A DNA stretch of 64,000 nucleotides from Vombatus ursinus (taxonomy: Eukaryota; Chordata; Mammalia; Diprotodontia; Vombatidae), in the NCBI RefSeq assembly GCF_900497805.2, contig NW_020948739.1, positions 12,987,333 to 13,051,332 of the forward strand, given 5' to 3'. The notes below the pieces were generated by a model. That model was not told the origin of the DNA. It searched no databases and saw only the letters and a list, made by a program, of their open reading frames with translations. Numbering within the stretch: position 1 is the stretch's first letter; each line of letters begins with the position of its first letter. The position numbers and the translations under genes were made by a program. Positions 1 to 10,245 of the stretch are shown one piece after another.

Positions 1-700
1 ATGTCAGAACTGGGAGGGACTTCAAAGACTTACTGAAACTATATCTAAACAAATTGACAACATTCCCAACTAGAGACCATCTTAATCTTTTCTTAAAGAG
101 TACATAGGAGGGAGAACCCAAAACCTCCTGAGGTGGCCCATTCAGTTTGGGGGCCACTCTAATCATTAGGAAATTTTTCCTAACATGAATCCTCTTTGCC
201 AATCCCACCTATTATTCCAATCTCTCCTTTCTGAAGCAGAGAACAAACTTAACTCTTCCTGAACTCAAGAACTACAAGTTCTTTGGATATCACCATCATT
301 CCTCCCCCAAGGACTTCTCTCCAGGATAAACATCCCCAGTTTATTCAACTGGATACCAAATGATAACCCAAGGACCTTCATCATCCTAGCTATCCTTTCT
401 CCAGCTCATCAATGCCTGACTAAATGTGGCATCCAGAACTGATCACAAAACTCCAGCCTGAATGCAAACTCTGACTAAGATAGAGTACAGAAGGTCTTCT
501 TATTGGAGGGAATGCCTCTCTCCAACTCAGCCCAAATTGCATTCATGTTTTCTGACTGCTATGGCACACTGCAGAATCCCATTGAGCTTGGAGCCCACCA
601 AATCTCCCAGAGGTTCTTCAAAGCCTAGCCAGATGTCCCATGGCTTGCACTTGTGAAATTGATTTCTTGAGCCAAAGTTTAAGGCTGGATAATCTTAAGT
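1..700 (-). mobile_element. CR1/L3-type LINE, 3' part, antisense
   Basis: Read on the minus strand this matches the 3' third of the CR1/L3 LINE family as I know it: the plus strand carries the antisense phrases about a 'vggcatccagaactga' type stretch near 430, the aaatttttcctaac stretch near 172, and ttgatttcttgagcc near 660. The element runs off the window at position 1, so its 3' end is not seen. It is old and diverged and has no open frame of note. The family assignment is from memory of the repeat, not from alignment. Confidence 0.7.
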
Positions 701-1264
701 CTGAAACTGAAGTAGGCTAGGAGAGTCCTGTAGCTGAAGTGTCTGTTTTTCCACCTGCAGCTAGATTGGAGCCCGCATGTTTCTTTTAAGCAGCATACAG
801 TTGTATTCTGTTTCTCAGTCTATATTTTTACCCCTCTCTGTTTTATGGAGATACCAGAAGTTCCGTCTCGGATGAAAATCCATTTGTAGAGCAACTAATA
901 GTCTCCATGGGAGGCAGTACTGAGAGGATAAATCCTAACATGCTAGCTAGAATTGCTGAAGTTCCAGGATTCTCATCCTTACCTAAATATACTCCACCCC
1001 AGGTAGCCATACTCCAGGGGAGCAACATTTGTGGAAATGAGACCAAGTAATTATGTTTGCAAGTGTTGTAGCCCCTGACCTCTCCTGCAGTCACAGCAAA
1101 AGAAGGTCCATGACACTATCAAATGGTTCAATATCAGAAATATTGGTGTTGTTTTGTCATTGGAAATGACGCTAAAGATGTATTACCATTGACTTTGCCA
1201 TTTCACCCTAAGGAGTATAGAATCTTTCTATATGACATGCAACTGAAAACCCTATGAATGTGAA
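700..1264. other. unique non-coding stretch
   Basis: No recognisable repeat, exon or RNA gene. An 83-codon minus-strand frame at 843-1094 has no similarity to a protein I know and no supporting context. Confidence 0.5.
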
Positions 1265-1362
1265 TTCCAACTATTAGAATGTAAGCTCCTTAAATGCAAG
1301 AAATGTCTTACTTTTTCCTTATATATCCCCAGAACTTAGAACAATGCTTTTCAAATAGTAAG
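1265..1362 (+). mobile_element. L2 LINE 3' end fragment
   Basis: Contains the L2 3'-terminal signature in order: 'gaatgtaagctcctt', a gcaagaaatgtctt stretch, and a ccccagaacttagaac stretch. About 100 bp of an old copy. It is followed by 1385-1500, an AT-rich run with repeated attatagatt units. Confidence 0.65.
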
Positions 1363-1509
1363 ATTATAGAAAACAGGATGGAGTCTATCCTGGAGTAATC
1401 AAACCAATACTTCTTTAATGATTGAGAGCACTATTAATAGATTATTAACTATTATAGATTATAGATTATAACTATTATATGAAGTTAAGAAAGAGTGGAA
1501 AGGGCATTG

Positions 1510-2395
1510 GGAAGTGGCAGAGTCAAGATGGCAGAGGAGCAGGAGGAAGTACAGACTGGAAGAGTTGACACAAGAGTTAAAAATAAAAAAGCTAAAAAGT
1601 GATTTTAAAAATGAGAGTGGTAAATAGGAAATAAAATAGTTGATAGGAAAAGTGGAGAGGGGAGATGAAAGCAAGAAAAACTATGGAAGAAAGATACAAA
1701 AAGAGAATTAATAGATCAGAATGAGAGATAGAAAACCTCAGCTTAGAAAACAACTTACTGAAAACTGTTGTTGTTCAGTGTTTTTTGGCCATGTCTGACT
1801 TTGTGACCCCATTTGAGGTTTTCTTGGCAGAGATACTGGAGTGGTTTGTCATTTACTTCTCCTCTCATTTTACAGATAAGGAACCTGAGGCAAACAAGGT
1901 TAGGTGACTTGTCCAGGATCACCCCGCTAGTGAATATATGAGGCCAGATTTGAACACAAGTCTTTTGAATCCAGGCCCAGCACTCTACCCACTTAGCTGC
2001 CAAATAGAAGCTTGTTACTCCATGAGATATTAATAAATAATAAAACAAAGTCAAAAGACAAAAATAAAACAAAATGTGAAATATCTCAAAGGAAAAGAAA
2101 ACAATTGACTTGGAAAACAGATCAAGAAGAGATAATTCAAAAATTGTTGGACTACCTGAAAGCCATGACCAAAAATAAACCCTAGACATGCTATTTTAAT
2201 AAATCTTAAAAGTTCCCAGATCTCTTTGAACTATTAGAGAACAAAGGAAAAATTAAAAGAATCTACCAGTCATTATCTGAAAGAAACTTCAAAATGAAAA
2301 CTCCTGGGAATATTATAACCAAAACACAGAGTTCACAGATCAAAGAAAAAATACTGCAAGCAGTCAGAAAGAAAGAATTCAAGTACTGAGGAGCC
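1510..2395 (+). mobile_element. L1 LINE 5' end and ORF1 remnant, split by an RTE-SINE
   Basis: The 5' end shows the L1 5'-UTR opening 'agtcaagatggcagagg' at about 1523. After an inserted SINE (1766-2001) the L1 resumes, and near 2130-2170 it encodes a degenerate match to the ORF1 RNA-binding domain motif (IVGLPESHD). That motif also occurs in the better preserved copy at 40.8 kb. ORF1 protein is the RNA-binding chaperone of the L1 particle. The frame here is broken many times and no product is expected. The L1 stops abruptly near 2395 at a junction with an antisense L1. Confidence 0.75.
1766..2001 (-). mobile_element. RTE-tailed tRNA-SINE (long form), inserted in L1
   Basis: Antisense copy. 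The left side is the RTE/BovB-like tail (gttgttgttcagtg, then 'tgtctgactttgtgacccc'). The right side is the tRNA-like head ending in 'cacttagctgcc'. Roughly full length at 235 bp. It interrupts the L1 ORF1 remnant, so it is younger than that L1. Confidence 0.85.
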
Positions 2396-2505
2396 AGTTA
2401 GCTCCCCTGCCTCTTCCCTGAGACAGTAAGCAATATGATATAGGTTATATGTGTGTAATCATGTAAAACATTTCCATATTAGTCATTTTATGGGGGGAAA
2501 ATACT
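2395..2505 (-). mobile_element. L1 3'-UTR fragment, antisense
   Basis: The reverse complement matches the L1 3' UTR seen in the forward direction near 4485-4550 and 44245-44310 (gactaatatggaaatgt, then catgatta...). The very 3' end and poly(A) are missing, so this is a recombination junction with the forward L1 at 2395 rather than an insertion end. Confidence 0.7.
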
Positions 2506-2704
2506 TCAGTATTTTCAAGCCACTTGTCTGTGAAAATGTCATCCAAAAATTGTCATACACACATTGCATAATGATGGAGTTTCCTGTCTTGTTAAAATCA
2601 AAATTGAAATTTTAACATTAGAAATTCACAAAACAAAATGTAAAATAAATTTAAACTTTCAAACTTTCAGACAATTGTGTAAATTTTTAATATTTCTAAA
2701 GTGA

Positions 2705-2746
2705 TTAAAGTTAAAATTGCACTAAGAATTTTGGGACACCTTTTAT
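2705..2746. mobile_element. Tc1/mariner-type terminal repeat remnant
   Basis: A terminal-repeat-like stretch, 'attgcactaagaatttt' followed by gggacacctttta, resembles the marsupial mariner inverted terminal repeat. A clearer two-ended copy lies at 51845-51963. Only one end is seen; the AT-rich 2510-2700 may be its interior. Confidence 0.4.
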
Positions 2747-2769
2747 ACATTTTTCTTTAAGGACTTCCT

Positions 2770-3345
2770 TGGCTGTTTCTCATATGTTTTGGTTAGTTGT
2801 CTCATTGTTGCCATTTTATTTGTTGAAATTATTTATCATTTCTGTGATTTGTTTTTAGCCCACCAATGCTTTAGCATTCAGATTTTTAGACTCCATTTAA
2901 GTTTCAATTATTTTCTTCAAAGACCCTTTATTTTTAAATTTTATTGTGTTGTAGTCAGTAAGGATGTGTTTTGTTATTATAGTTTTGTGATCTATGTCTC
3001 CCTGTAATTTAACTTTTCCTTTAAGCATTAAGTACCGATATTATTTCACTGTACATGGTGCCTTTAGACATAATGCAGTGTCTTGTTTATCTTTTTTAAT
3101 ACTACTTATTTTTGTTATTGACCTATTTGAAACAATGATTGTTACTGATTCTTAAAATTCAAATGAAGCTATGCCTCTGTTAAATTTTGCTATGCCTCTT
3201 AATTTTAGCTCTGTGTGAATCTTTGTTACAAGTGTATTTCTTTTTAAACAATATATTTTTGAATTGTGCTTTCTAATGCATCCTGTTTTTATTTTCCATT
3301 TTATGGGTGAGTTCATCCCATTCACATTCCTGGTTAAGATTAATT
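2770..3345 (-). mobile_element. L1 ORF2 endonuclease-region fragment, antisense
   Basis: On the minus strand, near 3300-3330, the sequence reads NVNGMNSPIK, the N-terminal motif of the L1 ORF2 endonuclease domain (human L1 has NINGLNSPIK). The rest down to about 2780 follows the ORF2 endonuclease region with heavy decay. ORF2 normally supplies endonuclease and reverse transcriptase; this piece is dead. A 72-codon plus-strand frame at 2789-3007 is only a shadow of it. Confidence 0.7.
3086..3272. repeat. local direct duplication, source copy (L1 ORF2 segment)
   Basis: This 187-bp part of the antisense L1 ORF2 is repeated at 3784-3982 in the same direction at about 94% identity by eye, apart from one insertion of around 11 bp. 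The L1 sequence continues on both sides here, so this is the source copy. Confidence 0.85.
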
Positions 3346-3783
3346 ATGTATTTTCCTCCATTATATCCTCTTATACCTTTTCCTCTCTTTACTCCTCAAT
3401 ATCCTACTTTTTTTACAAAGAAGAGTAGTGAAAGAGAAGGATGTGATTAACACATGTGATCTATAACTGAAATGATGTGAGTCCACTCCACTGCCCTTGA
3501 TCTCTTTCCCTCTCCCAGACCTTGATCAATGGTTCTTATATTTTTTTTTCCTTTTATCTCCACTTAATTATCCACTCTCTGAAATTTAATTCTATTTTAC
3601 TTGTGATTATTTCCTCCTCAACTATATTTTTCTTCTGTTTTTCACTGTTTTGTGAAGCAATACTACTGGAAATAATCTGAAGACACCAATCCACAAGAAA
3701 GTATCAAGCAACTTGGGTATTTAAAATAAAAATACATGTACAGAAGATGACCCCAGATCCAGGCCTCTGGCCTTCTGCAGTAC
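3345..3783. other. AT-rich stretch, probably decayed antisense L1, then unique
   Basis: Pyrimidine-rich DNA consistent with the antisense of the L1 region upstream of ORF2, grading into unclassified sequence. No gene seen. Confidence 0.4.
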
Positions 3784-3982
3784 TTATCTCTTTTAATACT
3801 ACTTGTTTTTGTTATTGACCTATTTGAAACAATGATTGTTACTGATTTTTAAAACTCAAATGAAGCTACACCTCTGCTATGCCTCTGTTATAAATTCTGC
3901 TATACCTCTTAATTTTAACTCTGTGTGAATCTTTGTTACAAGTGTATTTCTTTTTAAACAATATATTTTTGAAATGTACTTT
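3784..3982. repeat. local direct duplication, derived copy
   Basis: Second copy of 3086-3272, about 700 bp downstream in the same orientation. Both its flanks are unlike L1, while the first copy sits inside continuous L1. That marks this one as the copied piece. No poly(A) or target-site duplication is visible. Confidence 0.8.
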
Positions 3983-4400
3983 GATAAGTACAGGACTTTG
4001 TATTCTATAATAGACCCATTTCTCACTGCCACCTCCTACCGGGATTGCTTTGGGCCATACTTTGACTTGCTCCTATCTGCTATGAAATCTTCTTGTGGCC
4101 TCACAGAATACATCATCATTGGATACAAGGCAACCTCAAAGGAAGAACTTCAATAGTCTGATCATCTATCACTGCTACTCATTTACCAATGTTTAGTATG
4201 CACTAACTCCTTTGTATCTCCACCCCAGTGATTCTGGACCCCCATCTACTGAAGTATAAACCTGTTTCTCAACCCTACTTGCCCTTTCCATCCCTCTCAT
4301 TCCCCTGAGAAAGACTTTTTTAGTGGATTTTTCCAGGTTTTGGTACTTGATCTTATGTTTATCAATTGACATCTGAATACTGACTAAATTTACTATTTTT
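3983..4400. other. unclassified stretch
   Basis: Contains a 60-codon plus-strand frame (3974-4156) that I do not recognise and that begins inside the duplicated L1 piece. No splice-site or promoter context supports a gene. 4390-4460 is a pyrimidine-rich low-complexity run. Confidence 0.4.
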
Positions 4401-4668
4401 CTTTTTCTTTTTTTCTTCCTTCCTTCTTTCTTTTTTTTCCTTTTATCCTTTTTCTTTGCTTTGTTCAAGTATTCCCCCCCTCCAGAAAATGACTAATATG
4501 GAAATGTTTTACATGATTATACAAGTATAATATCAGATTGCTTACTGTCACAGGGAGGGAGAGAAGGAAGAAAGGGAGGGAGAGAATTAGGAACTCAAAA
4601 CTTAATAACTAATGTTAAAAAATATTTTTACATGTAATTGAGGAAAAAAATAAAATATTTTTAAATGA
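4400..4668 (+). mobile_element. L1 3'-UTR and tail
   Basis: Shows the marsupial L1 3' UTR in order: tgactaatatggaaatg, a gggagggagagaagga purine block, aggaactcaaaactt, and 'tttttacatgtaattg' before an A-rich end. 5'-truncated copy. Confidence 0.8.
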
Positions 4669-5260
4669 TAATAAGATGTTTATCAAAAATTTGGCCAAAG
4701 ACAGAGCACGGACTTATCAAAGTTTCAGATGACACAACTCAGAGAGAGAACTAGCATACTGAGTTCAATCTAATACAATTAATGAGAATATTTGAGTCTT
4801 ATATCTGAGTCTTACAAAATCAACTTCACAAAATATAGGATGGGGAAAACATGGTTAGACAGCAGTTTGTCTGGAAATGATCTGGAGGTTTAGTCAGCTA
4901 CAAGCTTAATGTGAGACAGCTGGGTGATAGAGAAGCCAAAAAAAAAAAGCCAATGTGATTTTAAAATGCATTGAGAGGTATTGTTTCTAGTTAGACCACA
5001 TCTAGAATATTATGTTTAATTCTAAGTCCCAAGTTTTAATAACAATACTGATATCTCTCATTTCACATAGCCTTAAAGATTTTAAAGGAGATTTACTTCT
5101 ATTAGCTCATTAGTAAAGACATAGATAAGTCAGATAATATCAAGTGCAGAAAGAGGCAACCATAATGGTGATAGGACTCAAGTTCATACCATATGAGGAT
5201 TAGTTGAAGGAAATGGAGACCTTTAGAATTGAGTAGACTTGGGCATAGGTGAATGATACT

Positions 5261-5430
5261 TTTTTTTTTTATTTCTTTTTTTTCCCTTTTTTTTTTTTTA
5301 GTGAGGCAATCAGGGTTAAGTGACTTCCCAGAGTCACGCAGCTAGTGTCAACTGTCTGAGTCTGAATTTGAACTCAGATCCTCCTGATTTCAGGGCTGGT
5401 ACTCTATCCACTGCGCCACCTAGCTGCCCC
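5261..5430 (-). mobile_element. short tRNA-SINE (WSINE1-like) with 10-bp target duplication
   Basis: Antisense. The poly(T) start at 5261 is the reverse of the A tail, and the right end reads 'gcgccacctagctgcccc'. The flanks carry the perfect direct repeat gaatgatact (5251-5260 and 5434-5443), a target-site duplication. The head keeps an intact gcagctaggtggcgc box. Confidence 0.92.
5413..5426 (-). promoter_or_regulatory. CTCF-like motif in a SINE head
   Basis: On the minus strand this reads CAGCTAGGTGGCGC, which fits the CTCF core (CCASYAGRKGGCRS) at 12 of 14 positions. It is part of the SINE consensus head. Whether CTCF binds here is not known; flanking motif parts were not scored. Confidence 0.35.
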
Positions 5431-5759
5431 AGGGAATGATACTATTAGAAGAGTTATCATATGGAAGGGAGATTAAACTCTTACTCTGTGGCCATAGAGT
5501 GGAGACCTGGAACCAATGAGTACAATTTGAAAAGGTGCAGATCTAGACTTGATGTCAAGAAAATTTTCCTAACAATTAGTTATTTCAAAGTGGAATGGCC
5601 TGTCTTGGCAGGAAGTAGGTTGTTCCACACTGGAGGTCTCCAAGTAAAAGCTGGACAACTATTTATTGTATGTATTGTAGATTCTCTGGGTATAGGTTAT
5701 ACTAAAGAACCACTAAGATCTTTTCAGAAATTCTGATTTTACTATAGTAAGCACTTGGA

Positions 5760-5920
5760 ATATTAAGATTGTATGGTGGAAATAGTCAGAGGACTTTGGG
5801 TCATGTTTTGTCTCTGTCCTTTACTAGCTTTGTGACCTTAGAAAATCTTTGAACTTTTTTGTGCCTCATTTTCATTAGCTGTCAGATTGGTGGCAATAAT
5901 ATTGCATTTCCTAACTTACG
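5760..5920 (+). mobile_element. MIR/THER1-type CORE-SINE
   Basis: Core block with the order tactagctttgtgacctt, a degenerate 'aatctttgaac', then tgcctcattttcatt, as in forward MIR. Old. Confidence 0.6.
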
Positions 5921-6320
5921 GTTTTTTGTGTGTATGACAAAATAAAATTATAAATCTTAACTAAATAAATATGAGTTTTTATTTCAGTAGTGAGAAAAAA
6001 TGACACAATAATTATTTCTAGAGATCTTATGATATGATAGGATATAGAATGTATAAAGATAAGTAAGTACATTACCATACAGAGAATGATGGAGATAAAG
6101 GAGAGATAGAGATAAAATGTTATAGAAAATTTTGAAGTGGGAAGAAACACTTTCATCTGAGTGGGTGGGAGAGGATCAGGGCTTTTTCTTGGGTAATTGT
6201 AGGAGTTGGCACTTGATCTAACAATAAAGGAAGATAAAAACATTCTAAGAGATGGATAGGAGGAAGGACTGTCTTTTAGTTTTAGGAAATAACTTTCTGA
6301 AAATAAATGGATCCAGGGAA
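5921..6320. other. unclassified stretch
   Basis: A 141-codon minus-strand frame (5911-6336) covers this AT-rich stretch. Its translation is low-complexity and serine/leucine/isoleucine-rich, with no motif I know. It overlaps repeat edges at both ends, so I treat it as chance. Confidence 0.4.
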
Positions 6321-6321
6321 G

Positions 6322-6855
6322 GAAGGAAGTAAACATTTATTAAGTGTCTACTACATTCCAGGCAGGGCAGATAGGTGGCACAGTGGATAGAGTGCTAGGC
6401 CTGGAGTCAGGAAGACCTAAGTGAACTTAGGCTCACATCCAGCTTCAGACACTGATTAGTTGTGGAACCCCAGACAAGTCATTTAACCCTGTTTGTCTCA
6501 GTTTCCTCATCTGTAAAATAAGCCTGAGAAGGAATTGGCAAACTTTTCCATTATCTTTGCCAAGAAAATCCCAAATGAGGTCATGAAGAGTTGGAAACAA
6601 CTGAAAAAATGACTGAACAACAGCAACTGAACCAAAAGGGGCAGTCTCCTAAGTGCTTTACAAATATTACCATTTGATCCTCACAACAACCCTGAGAGAT
6701 AAGTGCAATTATTATCCCCAATTTTCAGCTGAAGAAATTGAGGCAGACAGAAGACCAAGGTCCCACAGCTAGCAAATGTCTGAGATCACATTTAAACCCA
6801 GGTCTTCTTAACTCCTGGCCCAGTTCTCTATCCACTGCACCACATAGCAGGGAAT
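6322..6855 (-). mobile_element. MIR/THER1-type CORE-SINE, antisense, split by RTE-SINE
   Basis: Left part 'ttattaagtgtctacta' at 6335, right part from 'aagtgctttacaaatat' (6651) through 'aattgaggcagacagaag' to the head end 'tctatccactgcaccaca' near 6829. A forward RTE-SINE (6366-6632) sits inside. Confidence 0.7.
6366..6632 (+). mobile_element. RTE-tailed tRNA-SINE (long form)
   Basis: Full-length forward copy: head 'gataggtggcacagtgga', middle 'ctcagtttcctcatctgt', and RTE-like tail 'gaggtcatgaagagttgg' followed by gactgaacaacagcaa. About 265 bp. It lies inside an older MIR. Confidence 0.88.
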
Positions 6856-6859
6856 GACA

Positions 6860-7378
6860 TGCTGAATCCAAGGAACAGCTCGTAGAACAATTGTAATTTG
6901 GCTGCATGAAGAGGGATAAGCTGAAATAAGACTGGAAAGTTAAGTAGGAGCCAGATGGCAGAAGATCTTACAAGCCAGGCTGAGTTTAATTTTTTTTCCT
7001 ACCAATTAAATTTTTTATGCAGATAAGTGACATGGTCAGAAGGATATTTTGGTAGCTGTTGTGAAGAATGCACTGAAGACAAGAGAATGGAAAGAAAGCA
7101 TTCAGGATGCTCTTGCAATCATCCAGGTGAGAAGCAAAGGAGTCCTGAGCTAGGGTATGAATGAAAAGGGCTGGGCTGGAGGGAATGCAACCGAGAGATA
7201 TTCATTAAAAATAATCAATAGGTCTTGCCACTGGTTTGATTTGAAGGGGTGGGATAAGAAGAGGAAAACATGACCGAAGAATGAATTTTGGAATGTGGCA
7301 CCATCAACTGAAATAGGGAAATTGAGGGGAAGAATAAGTTTGGAGTAGAAAGTAATGAGTTCCATTTGGGACAGGTTA
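6860..7378 (-). mobile_element. L2 LINE reverse-transcriptase 3' region, antisense (first part)
   Basis: On the minus strand the frame at 7150-7365 reads MELITFYSKL...FPISVDGATFQ, the L2 reverse-transcriptase C-terminal region (other copies here read LPISVEGMTILQ). It is interrupted at about 7379 by another L2 in the opposite direction and appears to resume at 7896. Confidence 0.75.
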
Positions 7379-7893
7379 AGATTAAAGTAGTACTGGCATC
7401 TAAAGCCCTTCTTAGTCTGGCTCTTTTCCTCCCTCTCTAGTTTTCTTACACTTTACTACCTCCATGCGCTCTACGATCTGGACATACTGGCCTCTTTGCT
7501 CTTCCTCACTCGTGACAGTCTATGTCCTGTCTCTTTCTTTACAGTGGCTATCCCCAATGCCTAGATTGATCTCCCTCCTCACCTCCACCCCTTAGTTTCA
7601 CTGGCTTCTTTCAAGGCTCAGCTCCAATCCCACCTTGTATAGGAGACCTTTCGTGGCCCTCCTACCTCCCTCCACCTTCAGTTGCTAGTATCTTCCTTTC
7701 TGAGAGTACTTTTCCATCTCAGTATACATATACATACATCTATATACATCAGTATACATCAATATACATGTACCTATTGTTACATATTATCTCCACAATT
7801 AGAAGGTGAATTCCTGAGGGGAAGAGAGCTTTTTTGTATCTTTATGCCTGGCATGTAATTTTTTTAATGTTTGTTGATTGATTGATTGATTGG
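7379..7893 (+). mobile_element. L2 LINE 3' end inserted into another L2
   Basis: Forward L2 3' region: 'gcatctaaagcccttctta', the ggctatccccaatgcctag stretch, 'gaaggtgaattcctgagg', ending in 'gttgattgattgattgatt', the usual short-repeat L2 tail. It contains a local tatacat-rich run at 7720-7780. Confidence 0.75.
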
Positions 7894-7895
7894 TC

Positions 7896-8030
7896 TCATC
7901 CAAGTGAATATGTCCAGCAGGTGAAAATAGGGGGCTGGACTTCAGGCAAGATATTAATACTCAATAAAAGATCTGGACAAGGGAAAGCATCTAGAGAGAG
8001 CAGAGAAGAGACCCTGAGGCAGAAGGGTAG
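7896..8030 (-). mobile_element. L2 LINE antisense, continuation
   Basis: After the inserted L2, the antisense L2 seems to resume: 'tgtccagcaggtgaaaat' and the downstream ggctggacttcagg stretch follow the expected order after the 7360-7378 text. Diverged; the right limit is uncertain. Confidence 0.5.
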
Positions 8031-8500
8031 CCAATATCTAAAGATGTTTGTTCATTCTCCTTGTGTTCAGAAGGCCTGGCATGAAGAGAGCCTGAAGCCT
8101 GAATGCCAAAACAGAATGGTTTTGCTCCTCAGCATTACATTTGGGGTATGGAGATACAGAGCAGATGCTTGTAGGAGAAGCATCAGTGCTGAATGGGATG
8201 AATTCTCTCACAGCCAGGGAAAGAAAACATACTCAAATTAGGAGATGGGTCAAGCATCCAGAAACTGATCATTTTCCAGGCTAAAAATACTGAAAGTATT
8301 ACAAAGATGTAAAAGCATGAGATCATAATTCCTTCTTCAAGGTCACCTAACCAGTGCCCTAGCTTCTTCCTATTCTTGAGTTAAATGATACCTTTCTCAA
8401 GCCATGATCTCTTTTCACTGACTCATAAAACATTCTGTGTTTTTGCAGAATACATAGTTGGCATTTTGGTCCTATGTTTGTAACAATTACAGGCTCTTAG
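8031..8500. other. unique non-coding stretch
   Basis: Includes part of a 119-codon plus-strand frame (7882-8241) that starts inside L2 and has no recognisable motif. Nothing else seen. Confidence 0.4.
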
Positions 8501-8504
8501 CTAA

Positions 8505-8720
8505 TCAGATCAGAAAAATTTCAGTACTAGAAGAGATCTGAAAAAGTAGTCAAGTCAATTTTTGGACATTTGTCCCCTAGGACAGAGGCTCCTCTATCCT
8601 CTCTTTAAAGTCCTCCAGAGAAGATAATTCCATATCATCCCTCAACCAATAGTTCCCCAGTCTTGTAGGTTTGACTTTTTTTCTGTTTAACAAAACTCAT
8701 TCATGTTGTAATTTGGGTCT
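8505..8720 (-). mobile_element. CR1-like LINE 3' end, antisense (tentative)
   Basis: The phrases 'tcctctctttaaagtcctcc' and agagaagataattccata resemble the antisense of a CR1-type LINE 3' region. Diverged; low-confidence call. Confidence 0.4.
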
Positions 8721-8849
8721 TTTTTTCTTATGTTATCCTTAGAGGTGCCAAAGCTTGAGGGAAATTCATCTCTGAGGGAAGGTGTCACAAGAAGTCAGCT
8801 GTGCCACTCTATGCACTATCAGCCGTTCCCCAGACAACATCTACTCATA

Positions 8850-9050
8850 GCTTATAGATGTAGGACTGGGAGAGGCTTCAGAAGTCATGTAATCCAGACA
8901 TTTTGTTTCAGAGAGTAGGTGACTGAGTCACAGAGGAGTTAAGTGATTTGTTCAAAGTTAAAAGATAGTAACAGCTGGAATCTGAACCCAGATTCTCTGA
9001 CATTAAGCTCAATAATCTTTCCTCTGTGTCCTGCTGCCTCTTCTTATTCA
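8850..9050 (-). mobile_element. MIR/THER1-type CORE-SINE, antisense
   Basis: Antisense MIR order: 'gaggagttaagtgatttg', a degenerate 'agtaacagctgg', and 'tgaacccagattctctgac'. Confidence 0.65.
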
Positions 9051-9387
9051 ATATTATTATTCAAAAAAGATAAAGAAAATTTAAATGAATGAAACTGATA
9101 TAGTTCTTCACTTTCCAAGGAGCTATAATTGAGCACCTGTGAATTCTGAGGTGTCTAAAGTGTGAAACTTGATTATGTGAGGTCTATTAGAAAGTCACAA
9201 TAGAAGCTTCTAACTAAGCATACAATCATAATGAAGGAGGTTGTTGGGTTTTTTTTTTCTTTTAACCTGCTATAGCATATGTCCAAATGTCAGGGCTTGT
9301 GTGTGTTTAATTCTTCAGCACTCCAGTGCTCATGAGTTACTTTGTCTGATGTAAAAGGAAAATGAGCAATTCCTAGAGATATTAGAG

Positions 9388-9388
9388 G

Positions 9389-9429
<41 letters not shown>

Positions 9430-9448
9430 AGAGACAGACAGACAGACA
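9388..9448. repeat. (GA)n microsatellite with (GACA)n end
   Basis: Uninterrupted ga dinucleotides for about 35 bp, then gacagacagacagac. Flanked on both sides by unique DNA (9050-9385 and 9450-9840) in which I see no gene. Two overlapping opposite-strand frames at 9575-9831 look like chance. Confidence 0.95.
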
Positions 9449-9839
9449 TGACTGGGTGTGGCTCTGTGGCTCTCACCAGGGCCAGAGAAGGGAGCGGTCA
9501 GTTCCCCAGCCATGGTCACTATCAATAGAATTAAGAATCAGTTTAGTTTCCAGAGGTTCCTGTTTATCATTTTTCTACCAAAACCAATGTGGCTGTAGCA
9601 AAATTCGGTGAGCAAATTTGCTACCAAATGTCTGTTTCTGTTCCAAGAGACCATTGCCCAAATGTTCCTGCTCCCAGGAGCCAGTACTCCTATAGCAATT
9701 TTCTGGGCTATGCCAGCACCAAGGTCTCAATGGAAAAGACCTCATGGCCCAAAGGAAAGAGCCCTGAATTTGGAGTGGGAGTAAGTCCCCCACCTGTTAC
9801 TTGTTATCTCATCTGCTGTTTTCTATCCTGACAGTCTTA

Positions 9840-10245
9840 TTTCATGATTCTCCTTCACCCATGCTCTGTTCTAGGCTACTGCTCTACTTGTCATTCTCCA
9901 TGTTCTATTCCTGGCATCTGGCCTTTAAAGAACAAGAGATCTCTTGTGCCTAGAATGTACTCCCTCCTAGTCTCTGCCTGGTAGAATCCCTAGGTTCCTT
10001 CAAAAGCAGCGTTCAGGGGCCACCTCTTATATAAAGACTTTCATGACTTTTCCAGTTATTAGCACCATCTCTTCTGAGATAACCTCCCAACTACTATTGA
10101 AATATCTTGTACGTGTGTAATTATTTTTAGGCTTATCTCCTCCATTAGACTGTGAACTCCTTTTAGACGAAAAGTGTTTTTGTCTTTCTTTGTATCCTCA
10201 TAGCTTAACACAGTGCCTGGTACATAGTACGTACTTAATTTCCCT
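9840..10245 (+). mobile_element. L2 LINE 3' end
   Basis: Forward L2: 'tgcctagaatgtactccct', a cctaggttccttcaaa stretch, 'agactgtgaactcctttt', 'cacagtgcctggtacat'. Confidence 0.8.

Larger units (their letters stand above)
4680..5736 (+). mobile_element. CR1/L3-type LINE 3' part, split by a SINE
   Basis: Forward copy of the same CR1/L3 family as 1-700. Recognisable blocks are the 'agctacaagcttaatgtgag' region near 4897, 'gaccacatctagaatatt' near 4996, 'ataccatatgaggattag' near 5185, and the terminal 'ctggaggtctccaag' near 5632. A short SINE (5261-5430) interrupts it with a 10-bp target duplication. The 91-codon frame at 5461-5736 is untranslated LINE sequence, not a gene. Confidence 0.75.

Noticed and set aside
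1755-2189. 144-codon minus-strand frame
   Set aside because: Lies across a SINE and an L1 remnant in antisense; a shadow of the repeats.
3086-3982. CRISPR-like or tandem array
   Set aside because: Only two units, long and diverged, inside L1 in a vertebrate genome.
5911-6336. 141-codon minus-strand frame
   Set aside because: AT-rich low-complexity translation overlapping repeat edges; no motif.
6366-6440. tRNA gene
   Set aside because: The tRNA-like head belongs to a SINE repeated many times; no intact cloverleaf was evident.
9575-9831. overlapping frames on opposite strands
   Set aside because: No known motif on either strand; complementary-strand openness here looks like chance composition.
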